A DNA stretch of 64,000 bases from Ignavibacteria bacterium (GCA_031261605.1 JAISJI010000012.1:1-64000), one strand, 5' to 3'. Counted from the first letter of the stretch, positions 5,158 to 16,185 are shown. Numbers and translations: made by a program. The notes: generated from the letters alone by a model not told the origin.

Positions 5158-8100
5158 TTAGCGACCTATATCTATCACAGCACCGTTCTGTATCAATCCG
5201 GTATTTAGCATATTCAATACGCGTATTACTGGCTCTGGTATCTCTGCTGCTCCGTAGCTTCCAGATACTTTGTCCTTGTAGAATATGTATAAGCCGTTGA
5301 GGATATTCCAGCCATCAGTCGTTTTTGCCAATTCAAGTATTTGGGCAGAGGAAGAGACAGGAATTTCAGATACTGCAAATATATTCGTTGCACTACCTAC
5401 TCTGTTGTCTATGCCTGATATATCACCAGATGAAAGGTCATCGCCACCAAATACCAACGGAATGCCGAAGTTCATATTTGGGTCTGTTGCTCCAATTACC
5501 AAAGCAGCAGGTCCGTTTGTGATAAGGTTTTCCACGTCCTCATAGCCATCCAAATCAGTAAAATCAAAGTCCTGCGGAACGATAAATACTTTGGCTGCCA
5601 AGTATGCTTCGCCGGCTGTAACATCAATCTCTGACTCGTTATCATCCCAAGCACGCCCACCGAACAACCCTGTCCCATCATACAAGCCAGTATAGACGAT
5701 ATGGCGGACAAATACAGAATCAAAGCGTGAAGGAACACGGAGCGCTTGCCAAGTTTCTGGGTCAGACCAGCGTCCGTTCTTAACCGATACATATTTCAAA
5801 ATTGATGCTGCGAACAATACCAATTCATCGCCATTAGCAAAATTACCCGACAATTCTATATTTACATCTGTCGCTGTGTATTGCTTCAATGCGTTGGCAG
5901 TATAACCACCACCATTACCGGTTACTTTCGCAAGCGAACGTGGCTTCGCATTTGGTAGTTTTGCATCACCAAAGGATAGCGGTGTGTCTGCATTATTATA
6001 CAACGCTGCCAATGAGTTACTAACTTCGGCTTCATCTATATATCCAACTCGCAAATTGCTTATGGTCGGCTTCTCTACGCCATCTGCATCAAATTCTACA
6101 ATTATGCGTCTCTGTCCGAAGGCATCAGTGGAATAATCCGGGTCTAAACCATCGGCATCGGCAAGTGGAACGGATGTTGGAAATACAGTTAAACTAAATT
6201 CATTCAAATGCTCACCTGCTTCACTGAATTCTAATATCGTCCATTTATTATTAAATATATATGGCTTATTGGAAGCCAATGTTGCATCGCCAAATAACTT
6301 CTGTGGCGTAGGTATTCCATCAATCACTGTCTCTCGCTTTACCACACCCACCAACTCGTTATTCGTTCCATTGAACGAAGGATTAGAATTGCTGGATACA
6401 AATGAAAGGAATGAATTACCTAATGTATATAAATCCAAATTGCCGTCCACCAAATAATTGAATGCATCATCTGCTTCTCCACCTACATACATCTCCATTG
6501 CGACATCACCAAGCCAATCAGAAGCCAATTCCAAACGACCATAAGGATGCGTCTTTGCTGTTTCAAATATTGGCGAAATGCCTTTATATGATACCGTTGC
6601 AGGTGTATTTGAACCGCTATTATAGACGCCTCTATGGAAATATACATTATCCATACTCGATACATTATTCACAATACCAACAGCATTTCCAACTTCTAAG
6701 CGGCTACCATTAAGCATTGCAAAAGCGCCCGTTACTACATCCAAACCAATATTATCTATGTATAATGAACCTTCTGCTATGTTATAATGGGTCGTAGATA
6801 TTTGTGAACTTGCATCCAATATTATTCCATTATCTCCTAACAACTCCGCCGAACTATTTACATTGACTATAAATTGTCCGTCATCGCTTACTAGTATGGA
6901 ACTATCCGTCTGTATTGTCTTTTTGCTATCGTTATCTATAATAAATTGTCCGCCTTTTATGTTGAATAGATTCGTTTCGCTATTATCTGCAGCCGTTACA
7001 TTATCTTTCGCAATAAACCTACCCTCATTCTGCAAGAGAACACCGCTCGCCGTGTATCCATTAATGAAAACGCCTTCGGTAATAATTTCGGCACCATCCA
7101 AATATATAGTATCTATCGCTAAATCTTCATTTGCTGGTAAATCCGTATTCATAGCACCACCATTGTAGAATGTTCCCTTAGAATGCAACTGCCCGCCAAC
7201 CAAATTCATATACTTCCCGTTATATATATCCTTATCCGCTATCACAGTATCATTAAGATATGTATAGCCAAAGCCCTGGAAAGAAATATTATTGCTACCA
7301 CCTAACAACTGCACCTTTGCTCCGCCATTCATAACTTGGAAGCCCATTAAGGTAGTGTCTCTTGTTGTGCCAAATATATATGTGCTATTTGCATTCGTGT
7401 AAGGACGTGCAGCACGCGAACTATCCACCACAATACCAAATACCAATGTATCTGTTATCTGATTAATTCCTGGATTTGAAATAATATCTGCCCCCATCAG
7501 CAAGCATCCGCCTTCCTCTATAAGCACGTATTCCGCTAACTTCCATTTATTATCGCTTATCAAATTATCTATTAATTCATTCTCATTAGGTCCATTCTCA
7601 TATCCGGTTCCCATTGCTGTTGCTAATGGTCCGTATGGTCGTCCACCGAAAGATACCGATTGAGAGCCGGTGTACACTATATGATTTCCAGATACTACAG
7701 CAGTATCATAAACACCCGGGCGTTCTTGTTGGTCCCAAGTCATATAGTCAGACCAACGTCCTCCACGCACCGAAATGAAACGTGTCGGTTTCACAGCAAG
7801 CACTAATTCATTATCATTTATAAATTCGGACACATTACCCGCTACATTTGGCAAAGTTGATACCAACAATTGCAAATTCATATCGTCATTCCTATACTGA
7901 CTAAATCCAGATACCACTCCAGTCGGCGATGCCGGTGCTGTGTTCTGATGTTTGCGGGTATCATTAAAGCCCTCACCAAAGAATAGCGACTTGACCTTAA
8001 ATGAATCCGGTATCTCATTCATACTAGCAATATCTCTATAACCAATATTCAACGACATTATTGATGGAAGTGGAGCATCGCCCGATGTTTGAAAGCCAAT

Positions 8101-11100
8101 TTCTATTTTTCGTTGTGCGTATTGAGTCGGGTCTTGCACCTTCACCGGTGGTGTATTTGGATGAATGGTTAGCGAGAATGAATCCAAATGTTCCTTTGCA
8201 TCTTCGAAAGAAAGCACTGTCGCTGCATTGTTAAATGTATAATTCCAGCCGTCCGCTGTTGCATATCCAAAGTCGCGGTTTACGCGTGATAGCATACCTA
8301 TAATTTCGGAAGTTGCTCCTGCTCCTGTGTATGCTGCTGCCGATACCGAGTCAATGAAACTAATGCTCTTCGTTCCCAAATCCAAATTACTTCCACGTGA
8401 ATATACCAATGCAGGAGATACCTCGCCGGCTATGTGTAATGAATCCGGCATTGTTCCACTCCACAACTCTGCCAATTCCAATATACCTAATGGATGACTT
8501 GCGCGTGTCGGAATTACATCCGCCGAACCTGAATATATCAACTTAGATGGCATATCTGTCTGTCCCGTTTCTTTATATTCACCTCTATGGAAATACACGT
8601 TGTTCAAATCGGCATCGTTATGTAGAATTCCACCAGCTTCCTTTATGTTAAGTTCGCTTCCTTCCAACATTGCGAATGCTGCTTGGACATCATCTATGCT
8701 ACTTGGCTTGCTAACATAATCAGTAAGTGGAAGATTAGAAACGGCAGAACCTGCTTCCAATACTATTCCAGCATCGCCACTCATATCTACTTTTGTCTTC
8801 GCATCTACTATAAAATGTCCAGTGTTAGTAAGCGTTATCGGATGCTTAGCCAATATACCTGTTCGCGAATCCGTATTAGTCATAACGAAAATCCCGCCTG
8901 CAATGCCCATCGTATCAAAACTTGTAGCAGTGTAAGAATACAAACTATCAATAATCTTTACTACGCCGCCTGTCTGTATGAATGTTGCATTCGCTGAGGT
9001 GGCTGCCTCAATACCATTCTGCAATACATTAATATCCATCTCTCCGTCGAGCATATTTGTAACGCCATTCTCAGTTTTTGAATTAACGAATCGCTTCGTT
9101 TCAAGCTTCGCTCCTGCATTCTCTTGCAAAAACAGAACGCTATCTACATTACCATTTCTATCATTAACCACCATTCCAGCAAATAAATCGCCACTATTAT
9201 ACACCTTTCCATAATTATTGAGGACATCCCTAACCACTAACTTTGTTGCTCCGGTCATTATTTGCAAGCCACGTATATTTCTTGCTGATAATGAATCAGA
9301 ATAAAAATGGGTTGCGTCAACCATATCTTCGCTACCGTAAGCATAATTGTCTATAGAATTTACGACAAATGCTTTTACAGCGCTATTGGCGCCAGGGTCA
9401 TTTAGAGCGAAACCGAATACCAAGCCAGCGTCCTCCATTATCTCTATATGCTCGCAAAGTTGTATCGCTACATCTCCACTATTTGCATCTGTTACACCCA
9501 TTCCTATAAGCGAATCACCTGTCACTGGATAGCACCATTCTGGAGCTGGAAAGCGTGTCAATATTGAATCCTCATTCATACCTGTTGTTCTGGTCTTATC
9601 AATTGTCGGATTCTCCCAATTTGGGTCTAATGGGTCTACTTTTGGGTCGCCAGTGTAAGTAATGCCTGCTCCGAATACTCTTTTGTTAAATATTTTTTCG
9701 CTTGGCGATAATCCTGTTACATTACCCTGATAGCCAGTATATACTATTGTTCCGGGAATTATTGTTACAGAATCCTCGGCACGCGGAATCTCTTGACCTA
9801 ACCAAGTCATTCTATCCGACCAGCGACCAGAGCGAATGTTCTCTACCGGTATATAACCCAATACTAAGTAGTTCCCACTATGAAAATAACCCGGGAAGCC
9901 ACGTGTGCCTTCGTGGTCAGGGTCGTCCTCATTAAACTCTGCTGGCACTAAGAGAATGGATAAATCACTTTCTCTATTCAGATAGCCATTCAATTTTGGG
10001 TCTGTCACTAATGTTGGGCGAGGAGTAGCAACAGATGCTAGTCGTTTCAAGCCGACATCAGCAATACTACTTTCACCGATTCGCAACTTCGGCTCTACGT
10101 TCAAGTCGCTACTTATTTCTACTTCATTAATCGCTGAAACCTCCAACGTGCTGCCTATTGCTCCTAATTCTATATTAGTAAGATATGCGGCAGGATTAGA
10201 TGAATCCCTTAGCGTAAATTCTGCTATTATTTTTCGCTTTGCAATACGTGGCAACTCGCTACTAAATAGCACAACCGGCTCTACACCGGGGACTATTGAC
10301 AATTTAAATGATGGGATATTTAACATTGCATCGTCAAAAGTCAATTTCGTAAATCCATTGTTAAAAGCGTATGCTACACCATTAGCCGTTGCATATACAT
10401 CCTTGCCACTCAGTGCTCCACCAACCGCAACGCTATATCTTGCGAAGTAGGGCGTTATATTATCATCTTCGTATATCGTGCGTCTCTCTACCGTGCCAAA
10501 AATCTCCTTCTCATCGTTTCGCAAATTATTCGTGTAAGAACTTACAAACACTACTTTACGTGGATGTAGCAATTCTGTTGGATTGCTGGGGTCAAGTTCT
10601 CTCGAGCCGTAATCATAGAAGTCCGGGTTTGTCTTCTTCAGTGCCAATGCAACATCGGCTTCACCACCAACAAACAGCGTATCTGGTATCCATTGCTTTA
10701 ATTTTTCAAGAGCGCCTGCACCACCCAAATCACCAGCAAACCACTCATTTATATCCTGTTGCCCATCTACTACCGTCTGATGGACATCAACCTGAGCGTG
10801 AACTGCCCCGTGAGTTCCTTCGTTTGCAGGGTGCATATGACTTGCTCCAAATGTAATATAGCCGCCATTATCGGTGCCTATGGTTGTCGTTAATTGTCCC
10901 CAATCGCTCCATTCCCAACCAGTGCCCACTCTATTTGATATTCTGGCACGTGTAGTAGTTATATTATGTCCTTGTTGAGTGCATCCAAATTGGCACGCAA
11001 CTCTATTCATTGTTACTGTCTCAGTTTGTGTTGATGCTTGGGTTGGAAGAGCATTTGGGGTATTGTAATTACCAGCAGTAGAGGTATATGCAGTTGTTGC

Positions 11101-14100
11101 TGTATTTTTATTCATAAATGCAAAATTATACTCTGGTGTTGCCGGTAGCGCCATTGTTGCATTGTCATCTGGTCCTACAATTCTAACTATGGATGCATTA
11201 TGTGTATGATTGCCTGTTGCTGTGCTTCCCTGAATTTGACAAGTGGCAGCGGCGGTATTATGTGTATAAGTGTAGTTGTATGTGAATGTATGCAAATACT
11301 TCTTAACTACAGTATCTTTCATTGTTACGCCAAAATTTTCTTCTAATGTTACGAGTCCGTATGGATGTCGCTCATCGGTAAGGAATAAATGCTGCTGTCC
11401 ATTAAATATACACTCTGACGGCAAATCGCTAGGGTCGCCATAAGTTCCGCGATGTAAATACATATTACTCTTGTAGTAACTGCCGTTATCCTGATTATTC
11501 GTTATCAAGACACCAGCAACATCATTGCTACCATTTACACCAAAGCCCTCAGCAACATCATTTGAGAGAAGGAATTTCGCTCCCTCAAGTAAGCATAACG
11601 CTCCCTCGACATTGTTTATATTCACATCAGCCAATCTATATGACTCTGTTTCCAAAGTATTGGCATCAAAGAACAATCCACCAAATAAATCAGGTCTGCT
11701 TGGATGTTTTGATGTGCCTAACACCTTCAATACTTTATTTTCATCTACAATTATACTGCCATTACGAAATACATATATTTCTTTCCAAGGTTCTAAGTTT
11801 ATTGTGTCTGTGATAATTGGACTAAGTATTAATTTACCTCCGCCAGTAGCGTCATTTCCAATGTAAAAATATCTATGATTATGATTATTATCGCCAGCAG
11901 CATCGTAGTTATTGATTACATTCCCTCGCATTATTATCTTCCCAGTTCCATTCACATATATTTCGGCTGCTCTATTTAAATCGCAACTATTTGGTCTGTT
12001 TTGGGTTACGCCGTTTGTTAGATTTCCATCTATGGTCAATATTCCTGCGGTTATATTGAGTATTCCAGAATTGTTCTTTGCACCCATTTCTGCCGTTGCT
12101 GTTGATTGATTTGCTTCGTATTGTGCATTGTTATCCCAATTATTAAGTATGTGTATAGAGGCGTTATCTGAAGTTAGATTTACTATCGCAAAGGCATCGG
12201 CTGCATTACATTGCGTAGTTGTTACGAAATCCGTAGCATCTGCACCTAATGTATATCTAAATCTACTACTTGTAAATGCCTGTCCGCCATTGACAAAATT
12301 CTTCACAATCAATTTCCCGTCATCCGTTACATTTACTATTGCCATACTATTAGTTAGTTCTGGGTCTATGCTTGGTGTTGGCACATAATTTGGGGCACCT
12401 CCATGGCTCCAGCCATTGAAGAACACAGCATCAGGCGAATGTTGCAATACGTAATTCACAGTTGCATTAGCCGATGTTGTAGGCAATTCAGCTGGATGCA
12501 CTATTGATAGCAAACCATTATCGCTTATGTTCAATGTTCCTTTTTCTCTATTTGAAAATAGATTTTGGTCATAAGTTATGTTCAGACGTGGCTTTCCTTC
12601 TATGTTGTCTGTAGGAGAATTCAGTTGCAAACCGTGTGCTCCAGCATTGAAGAAGGCATACCATAATGTCATCTCGGCATTATCCTTTATATTCACTTCG
12701 CCTTCTGCAACTGCTGTAGCGTATGTAGTTCCAGTTCTTCTTGCACCATTTCCACCACCATTACCTAATGAGCCAATATTTACTTTCGCAGAGCCCTCTA
12801 CATTCAATGTTCCTTTTGAGCCCGGCTCGTAGCCATTCACAAAAGTAGTAGCGGTCATTGCGGAGATATGCTCTGCAAAACCTTTCTTTGAATACAATGT
12901 TGTGTTGTCGGTGGTAACCGTTACTCCATTACTAAATGGAGTGCAACCCAAACGATACGCTTGCTCCAATACCGCATTATTCGTCAATGTGATTGTTCCT
13001 TCTGTGCCATTACTTCCTGTTATACTTTCCTCTATAAATCCATTATGGACTCTATGCAAGTAGTCAATAAAGAATTTGGCGTCGTCCTTAATGGTTACCG
13101 TTCCATTGTTTCGCAATACTACTGGGGCTAAGCCGGTGTATTCTCCGGCGCCAGTAATATCATAACTTTCGGCTATCGTTCCGAATATTCCGGAGTTAGA
13201 TACATTTACCGCAGAGCCACTATATAGGTCGTAGAACTGGACGTAGCGGGCTATTTCTGCTGTCGTTTCGCCGTTGTATGGATTGGATTTCAAAAACTTT
13301 GCGTTATCTTTTACCGTTATCTTTCCATAAATTGGGAAGCCCACCGCTCGTTTGTAGTATTCGGTGTAATCTAAGGCAGTGGCTGCACCTTTATTGCTAT
13401 TTGTCCATAGATTTGTTTGATTCCACATCATACCCGGACTAAGTGGTGCTCCTTGTGAGCGGTTTAGGAAGTATGTATTCTTTTCTACCAAAATCTCTGC
13501 TTCGTGGTTAGTAGCACTACCGACTTGCATAAAGCCGGTGCCGATAATGGAATCGCAGCGTGCCCAAAGGAGACCTTTTGGTCCGGTGATAGAGGTTGTA
13601 GTGGTGTGGGTGTGGGGTGTTCCGTAGGTTACGTAGCCGGGACGTGTGTTGCTTGGTGTTGTGTTAGTTGTGGTTTGTGCAGCATCCCAAGCTCGCCATT
13701 GCCATCCCTGATAACCGCCAGCGTTGTATGATGGTCTTACTTTAACTTCGGTTATATCACTTCCATTATCGGTGCAACCTACGAAACAACATACCTCTGC
13801 AGGATAAAGAGTTGTTCTTCTATGTCTGCCATTTACAGTATTAGGCGCTGCCTGATTTTCTGTGGAAGGAATGTATGCTCCACCACTATTTGCGGAATAT
13901 TCATACGTAGGAGCATTAGAAGTGCCTGAGTGAGTGCAGGTAGTGGTGGTGGTAATATTGCCGCTAAAGTCGCCTCTTACGCCGATATACACCGGTCTGC
14001 TTAGCACTGCCTTTCCGTGTGGATTAGCGGATAGTGTATCGCCGATTATAAATCTGCCATTTATGTAGTTTGCTGGTCCATTGCCTTCCATTGTTACAGT

Positions 14101-15057
14101 GCGAGCAGCGTCAGTGTAAGGACAATAGAACAAGCCACCATAGTCGAGTGTGAGTTGTCCGCCAAAGTTTGGTGAATTATCTTTAACAGCGAACGTAGCA
14201 TTTCCATTGATGTTAGCGACACCTGTGCTACCGATATTTAATTGTCCTCTATTTGAAGCGTATGTAACAGTATTGTTACACCCAGTCGCTCTAAGCCAAC
14301 CATTTACATTCAATTCGCCTAAAACATTAATTATTCCTCCTGACCTATTGTCATCATTGGAATTATAACTGTCAATATGAACTAATGGCTGAGTGGCAGC
14401 ATTTGCAAAATTAGGTCCGACAGCATTTACATTAACTACACCAGTGGATGCTATGTTAAGTATTCCTCCACCATCATTTATAAGTCGGTTATTAACATTA
14501 AGTGTTCCCGATACATTTACTCTTCCAAAATTTGAGACCATAAACGCAGAGTTTGAGTATGCTTCACAATACGGGGAGCCAATGATAGCGGTTGTAGTAG
14601 TTACATTGACATCTCCATTTGCATTAAATGTAACTCTTTCATTTATATTTAAAAATGCACTTTCTACAGTATGAGAATTTCCTCTAGTTCCACTTACTAC
14701 AACATAACCATCAACTCTGAATATAGAAGCACCACTTACATTGTTTATTGTAAGTCGGATAGCATTTGCTGCATTACCGTTACCGTTCGGGAATGTCATT
14801 GCAAAATACCCGGTAATTACAATAGTAATATTGTCGCTAACGTTAAATATATAATTATTGCCGGAACCCATAGTATAATTACCAGTATATGTGTATGTTC
14901 GGTTTACGGGTTCCCAAACAAAATTGCCGACTCCGGTATTAACATTACCAGTTCCGTTAAAATTGTATGTCTGGGCAAGGAGCGACCCCTTCCCCGTTGC
15001 TATAAACAATGCCACTGCAATAACTATAAGGATTAATTTTGAGTATAAAGTTCTCAT
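5158..15057 (-). CDS. giant secreted repeat protein (3299 residues), probably T9SS-related surface protein
   Basis: There is a signal peptide at residues 1-29 (basic start, Leu/Ile/Val core, LLAQ cleavage region). The rest is Gly/Asn/Thr-rich beta-repeat sequence. The N-terminal half alternates short 'NVSGTLNVN' and 'LTIDGNL' type units, as in beta-helix adhesins. The C-terminal two thirds is built of three large modules of about 2 kb. Each ends with a GRWSDxxTW...P..xD.V....VYTG motif (near 9815, 7750 and 5762) and carries a YFHRGxY / HPxGxLxL segment (near 11455, 8590 and 6635). The GxWSD-TW motif is common in large exported proteins of the FCB group. Two Cys/His-rich inserts lie near 13570-13970 and 10780-11290. 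The last 80 residues lack a recognisable T9SS sorting domain, unlike the other large proteins here. It is likely cell-surface or extracellular. The gene is transcribed alone, ending at the 5084-5118 terminator. Confidence 0.85.
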   Translation of the reverse strand: MRTLYSKLILIVIAVALFIATGKGSLLAQTYNFNGTGNVNTGVGNFVWEPVNRTYTYTGNYTMGSGNNYIFNVSDNITIVITGYFAMTFPNGNGNAANAIRLTINNVSGASIFRVDGYVVVSGTRGNSHTVESAFLNINERVTFNANGDVNVTTTTAIIGSPYCEAYSNSAFMVSNFGRVNVSGTLNVNNRLINDGGGILNIASTGVVNVNAVGPNFANAATQPLVHIDSYNSNDDNRSGGIINVLGELNVNGWLRATGCNNTVTYASNRGQLNIGSTGVANINGNATFAVKDNSPNFGGQLTLDYGGLFYCPYTDAARTVTMEGNGPANYINGRFIIGDTLSANPHGKAVLSRPVYIGVRGDFSGNITTTTTCTHSGTSNAPTYEYSANSGGAYIPSTENQAAPNTVNGRHRRTTLYPAEVCCFVGCTDNGSDITEVKVRPSYNAGGYQGWQWRAWDAAQTTTNTTPSNTRPGYVTYGTPHTHTTTTSITGPKGLLWARCDSIIGTGFMQVGSATNHEAEILVEKNTYFLNRSQGAPLSPGMMWNQTNLWTNSNKGAATALDYTEYYKRAVGFPIYGKITVKDNAKFLKSNPYNGETTAEIARYVQFYDLYSGSAVNVSNSGIFGTIAESYDITGAGEYTGLAPVVLRNNGTVTIKDDAKFFIDYLHRVHNGFIEESITGSNGTEGTITLTNNAVLEQAYRLGCTPFSNGVTVTTDNTTLYSKKGFAEHISAMTATTFVNGYEPGSKGTLNVEGSAKVNIGSLGNGGGNGARRTGTTYATAVAEGEVNIKDNAEMTLWYAFFNAGAHGLQLNSPTDNIEGKPRLNITYDQNLFSNREKGTLNISDNGLLSIVHPAELPTTSANATVNYVLQHSPDAVFFNGWSHGGAPNYVPTPSIDPELTNSMAIVNVTDDGKLIVKNFVNGGQAFTSSRFRYTLGADATDFVTTTQCNAADAFAIVNLTSDNASIHILNNWDNNAQYEANQSTATAEMGAKNNSGILNITAGILTIDGNLTNGVTQNRPNSCDLNRAAEIYVNGTGKIIMRGNVINNYDAAGDNNHNHRYFYIGNDATGGGKLILSPIITDTINLEPWKEIYVFRNGSIIVDENKVLKVLGTSKHPSRPDLFGGLFFDANTLETESYRLADVNINNVEGALCLLEGAKFLLSNDVAEGFGVNGSNDVAGVLITNNQDNGSYYKSNMYLHRGTYGDPSDLPSECIFNGQQHLFLTDERHPYGLVTLEENFGVTMKDTVVKKYLHTFTYNYTYTHNTAAATCQIQGSTATGNHTHNASIVRIVGPDDNATMALPATPEYNFAFMNKNTATTAYTSTAGNYNTPNALPTQASTQTETVTMNRVACQFGCTQQGHNITTTRARISNRVGTGWEWSDWGQLTTTIGTDNGGYITFGASHMHPANEGTHGAVHAQVDVHQTVVDGQQDINEWFAGDLGGAGALEKLKQWIPDTLFVGGEADVALALKKTNPDFYDYGSRELDPSNPTELLHPRKVVFVSSYTNNLRNDEKEIFGTVERRTIYEDDNITPYFARYSVAVGGALSGKDVYATANGVAYAFNNGFTKLTFDDAMLNIPSFKLSIVPGVEPVVLFSSELPRIAKRKIIAEFTLRDSSNPAAYLTNIELGAIGSTLEVSAINEVEISSDLNVEPKLRIGESSIADVGLKRLASVATPRPTLVTDPKLNGYLNRESDLSILLVPAEFNEDDPDHEGTRGFPGYFHSGNYLVLGYIPVENIRSGRWSDRMTWLGQEIPRAEDSVTIIPGTIVYTGYQGNVTGLSPSEKIFNKRVFGAGITYTGDPKVDPLDPNWENPTIDKTRTTGMNEDSILTRFPAPEWCYPVTGDSLIGMGVTDANSGDVAIQLCEHIEIMEDAGLVFGFALNDPGANSAVKAFVVNSIDNYAYGSEDMVDATHFYSDSLSARNIRGLQIMTGATKLVVRDVLNNYGKVYNSGDLFAGMVVNDRNGNVDSVLFLQENAGAKLETKRFVNSKTENGVTNMLDGEMDINVLQNGIEAATSANATFIQTGGVVKIIDSLYSYTATSFDTMGIAGGIFVMTNTDSRTGILAKHPITLTNTGHFIVDAKTKVDMSGDAGIVLEAGSAVSNLPLTDYVSKPSSIDDVQAAFAMLEGSELNIKEAGGILHNDADLNNVYFHRGEYKETGQTDMPSKLIYSGSADVIPTRASHPLGILELAELWSGTMPDSLHIAGEVSPALVYSRGSNLDLGTKSISFIDSVSAAAYTGAGATSEIIGMLSRVNRDFGYATADGWNYTFNNAATVLSFEDAKEHLDSFSLTIHPNTPPVKVQDPTQYAQRKIEIGFQTSGDAPLPSIMSLNIGYRDIASMNEIPDSFKVKSLFFGEGFNDTRKHQNTAPASPTGVVSGFSQYRNDDMNLQLLVSTLPNVAGNVSEFINDNELVLAVKPTRFISVRGGRWSDYMTWDQQERPGVYDTAVVSGNHIVYTGSQSVSFGGRPYGPLATAMGTGYENGPNENELIDNLISDNKWKLAEYVLIEEGGCLLMGADIISNPGINQITDTLVFGIVVDSSRAARPYTNANSTYIFGTTRDTTLMGFQVMNGGAKVQLLGGSNNISFQGFGYTYLNDTVIADKDIYNGKYMNLVGGQLHSKGTFYNGGAMNTDLPANEDLAIDTIYLDGAEIITEGVFINGYTASGVLLQNEGRFIAKDNVTAADNSETNLFNIKGGQFIIDNDSKKTIQTDSSILVSDDGQFIVNVNSSAELLGDNGIILDASSQISTTHYNIAEGSLYIDNIGLDVVTGAFAMLNGSRLEVGNAVGIVNNVSSMDNVYFHRGVYNSGSNTPATVSYKGISPIFETAKTHPYGRLELASDWLGDVAMEMYVGGEADDAFNYLVDGNLDLYTLGNSFLSFVSSNSNPSFNGTNNELVGVVKRETVIDGIPTPQKLFGDATLASNKPYIFNNKWTILEFSEAGEHLNEFSLTVFPTSVPLADADGLDPDYSTDAFGQRRIIVEFDADGVEKPTISNLRVGYIDEAEVSNSLAALYNNADTPLSFGDAKLPNAKPRSLAKVTGNGGGYTANALKQYTATDVNIELSGNFANGDELVLFAASILKYVSVKNGRWSDPETWQALRVPSRFDSVFVRHIVYTGLYDGTGLFGGRAWDDNESEIDVTAGEAYLAAKVFIVPQDFDFTDLDGYEDVENLITNGPAALVIGATDPNMNFGIPLVFGGDDLSSGDISGIDNRVGSATNIFAVSEIPVSSSAQILELAKTTDGWNILNGLYIFYKDKVSGSYGAAEIPEPVIRVLNMLNTGLIQNGAVIDIGR
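5740..11470 (-). repeat. three diverged ~2-kb modules inside the giant gene
   Basis: GRWSD-TW motifs recur near 9801-9836, 7730-7765 and 5748-5779, about 2.06 and 1.99 kb apart. YFHRG-like motifs followed by HPxGxLxL recur near 11455, 8590 and 6635. The copies are diverged at the DNA level but align in order in the protein, indicating old internal triplication rather than a recent expansion. Confidence 0.7.
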
Positions 15058-15107
15058 TTTTTTTCTCTGTTGTTTTATATAATTACCTTTCTATTAATAA
15101 TAATTTA

Positions 15108-15115
15108 CAAAATTA
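15108..15115 (-). promoter_or_regulatory. -7 box for the giant gene
   Basis: The minus strand reads TAATTTTG (15115-15108), matching TAnnTTTG, about 50 bp upstream of the ATG at 15057. The expected -33 TTG is not obvious, so the promoter is tentative. Confidence 0.35.
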
Positions 15116-15210
15116 TCACTAATTATATACTATTATGTTAATAATTATTAACACTTTTTTACAATCTTTTTTCGTAAATTACAACTTTGTTAGTCATCCA
15201 TTGCGAAATA

Positions 15211-16185
15211 ATGCGTCTAAATCTTAAGTCCTTGGTCTATGATGAGGAGTTACAAAAATATTACTCCTTCTCAAAAATATGCCATCTAATATATGATTAC
15301 GTCTACTTTCTGGGAGTGCGCATTAGCGAACATAAGTTGTTTATACTTGCTGGTGGTCTTGCATTTAACATTCTGCTATACATAATTCCGCTCGTATTAA
15401 TCTTGATATATATCATCAATATTTTCATTAAGCCAGACCAATTGATAGAAGTAATTGAACGTGCTTTACTTGACTATCTTCCATATACGGAGGTTTATAG
15501 AGAGATTATAAGAGAAGTTATTTTTGAAGTGCAGCGCATTTCAATTACATCTAATGTAGCCGGTATTATCGGCTTTGTCATCTTACTTTGGATTTCCTCT
15601 ACCGCAATAAGCACGCTAAACACTTGTATATGCTACATATTCCAGACAGAGCAACCAAGTTACTTCAAGACCAAACTCAAAGACCTCGGCACGACTATCT
15701 TATTGAATATACTGATACTTATCTACTGCGTTTTGTTGCCTATAATAAGTGTAGTTACTACACTCTTTAAGAGCATCTTGCCGGACGAAATCCTTCCATA
15801 TCTTTCGTCTCTAACAATACGTTTTTCTCAATTAATTGTTTCATTTTTACTCTTTTACTTTGTGTATTGGATTGTGCCTGCAGCGAAGACGCGGGTACAC
15901 CATTGGATAGCGATGCGAGCGACTATCATTGCGACAATAGCGACAGAACTCGCTCGAATGCTATTCACTTGGTATATCTCTACAATATCCAACTATTCAC
16001 GTTTTTATGGGACTTACGCAGTGATGGTAACAATGGCGGTATGGTTATATTATTCTTGTTTCATCATTCTATTTTCTGCCGAGTTATCTAAATACATCAG
16101 TTATAGGAAGCATTTGAAGCATAATGTTGCGAACATCAAAAAGGAATACAAGAAACCTAAACAAACTAAAAAAAATGCTAAATAA
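15211..16185 (+). CDS. YihY/BrkB family inner membrane protein
   Basis: This gene encodes 324 residues from the ATG at 15211. A longer frame could start at TTG 15187, but that codon has no ribosome site. Six hydrophobic segments are spread over residues 35-295, with the family pattern LAGGLAFNILLYIIPL at the first one, the polar loop ARMLFTWYI, and the later YGTYAVMVTMAVWLYYSC segment. YihY proteins (once misnamed ribonuclease BN) are polytopic inner-membrane proteins of uncertain function. The Lys-rich tail is cytoplasmic. Its stop overlaps the start of the next gene by 11 bp, so the two are cotranscribed and probably translationally coupled. Confidence 0.88.
   Translation: MRLNLKSLVYDEELQKYYSFSKICHLIYDYVYFLGVRISEHKLFILAGGLAFNILLYIIPLVLILIYIINIFIKPDQLIEVIERALLDYLPYTEVYREIIREVIFEVQRISITSNVAGIIGFVILLWISSTAISTLNTCICYIFQTEQPSYFKTKLKDLGTTILLNILILIYCVLLPIISVVTTLFKSILPDEILPYLSSLTIRFSQLIVSFLLFYFVYWIVPAAKTRVHHWIAMRATIIATIATELARMLFTWYISTISNYSRFYGTYAVMVTMAVWLYYSCFIILFSAELSKYISYRKHLKHNVANIKKEYKKPKQTKKNAK

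Noticed and set aside
10389..10856. 155-codon frame on the plus strand inside the giant gene
   Set aside because: It has no ribosome site or known motif and is opposite the repetitive coding sequence; typical of a shadow frame.
15187..15210. TTG start for the YihY protein
   Set aside because: The TTG lacks a ribosome site; ATG 15211 gives the usual family N-terminus.
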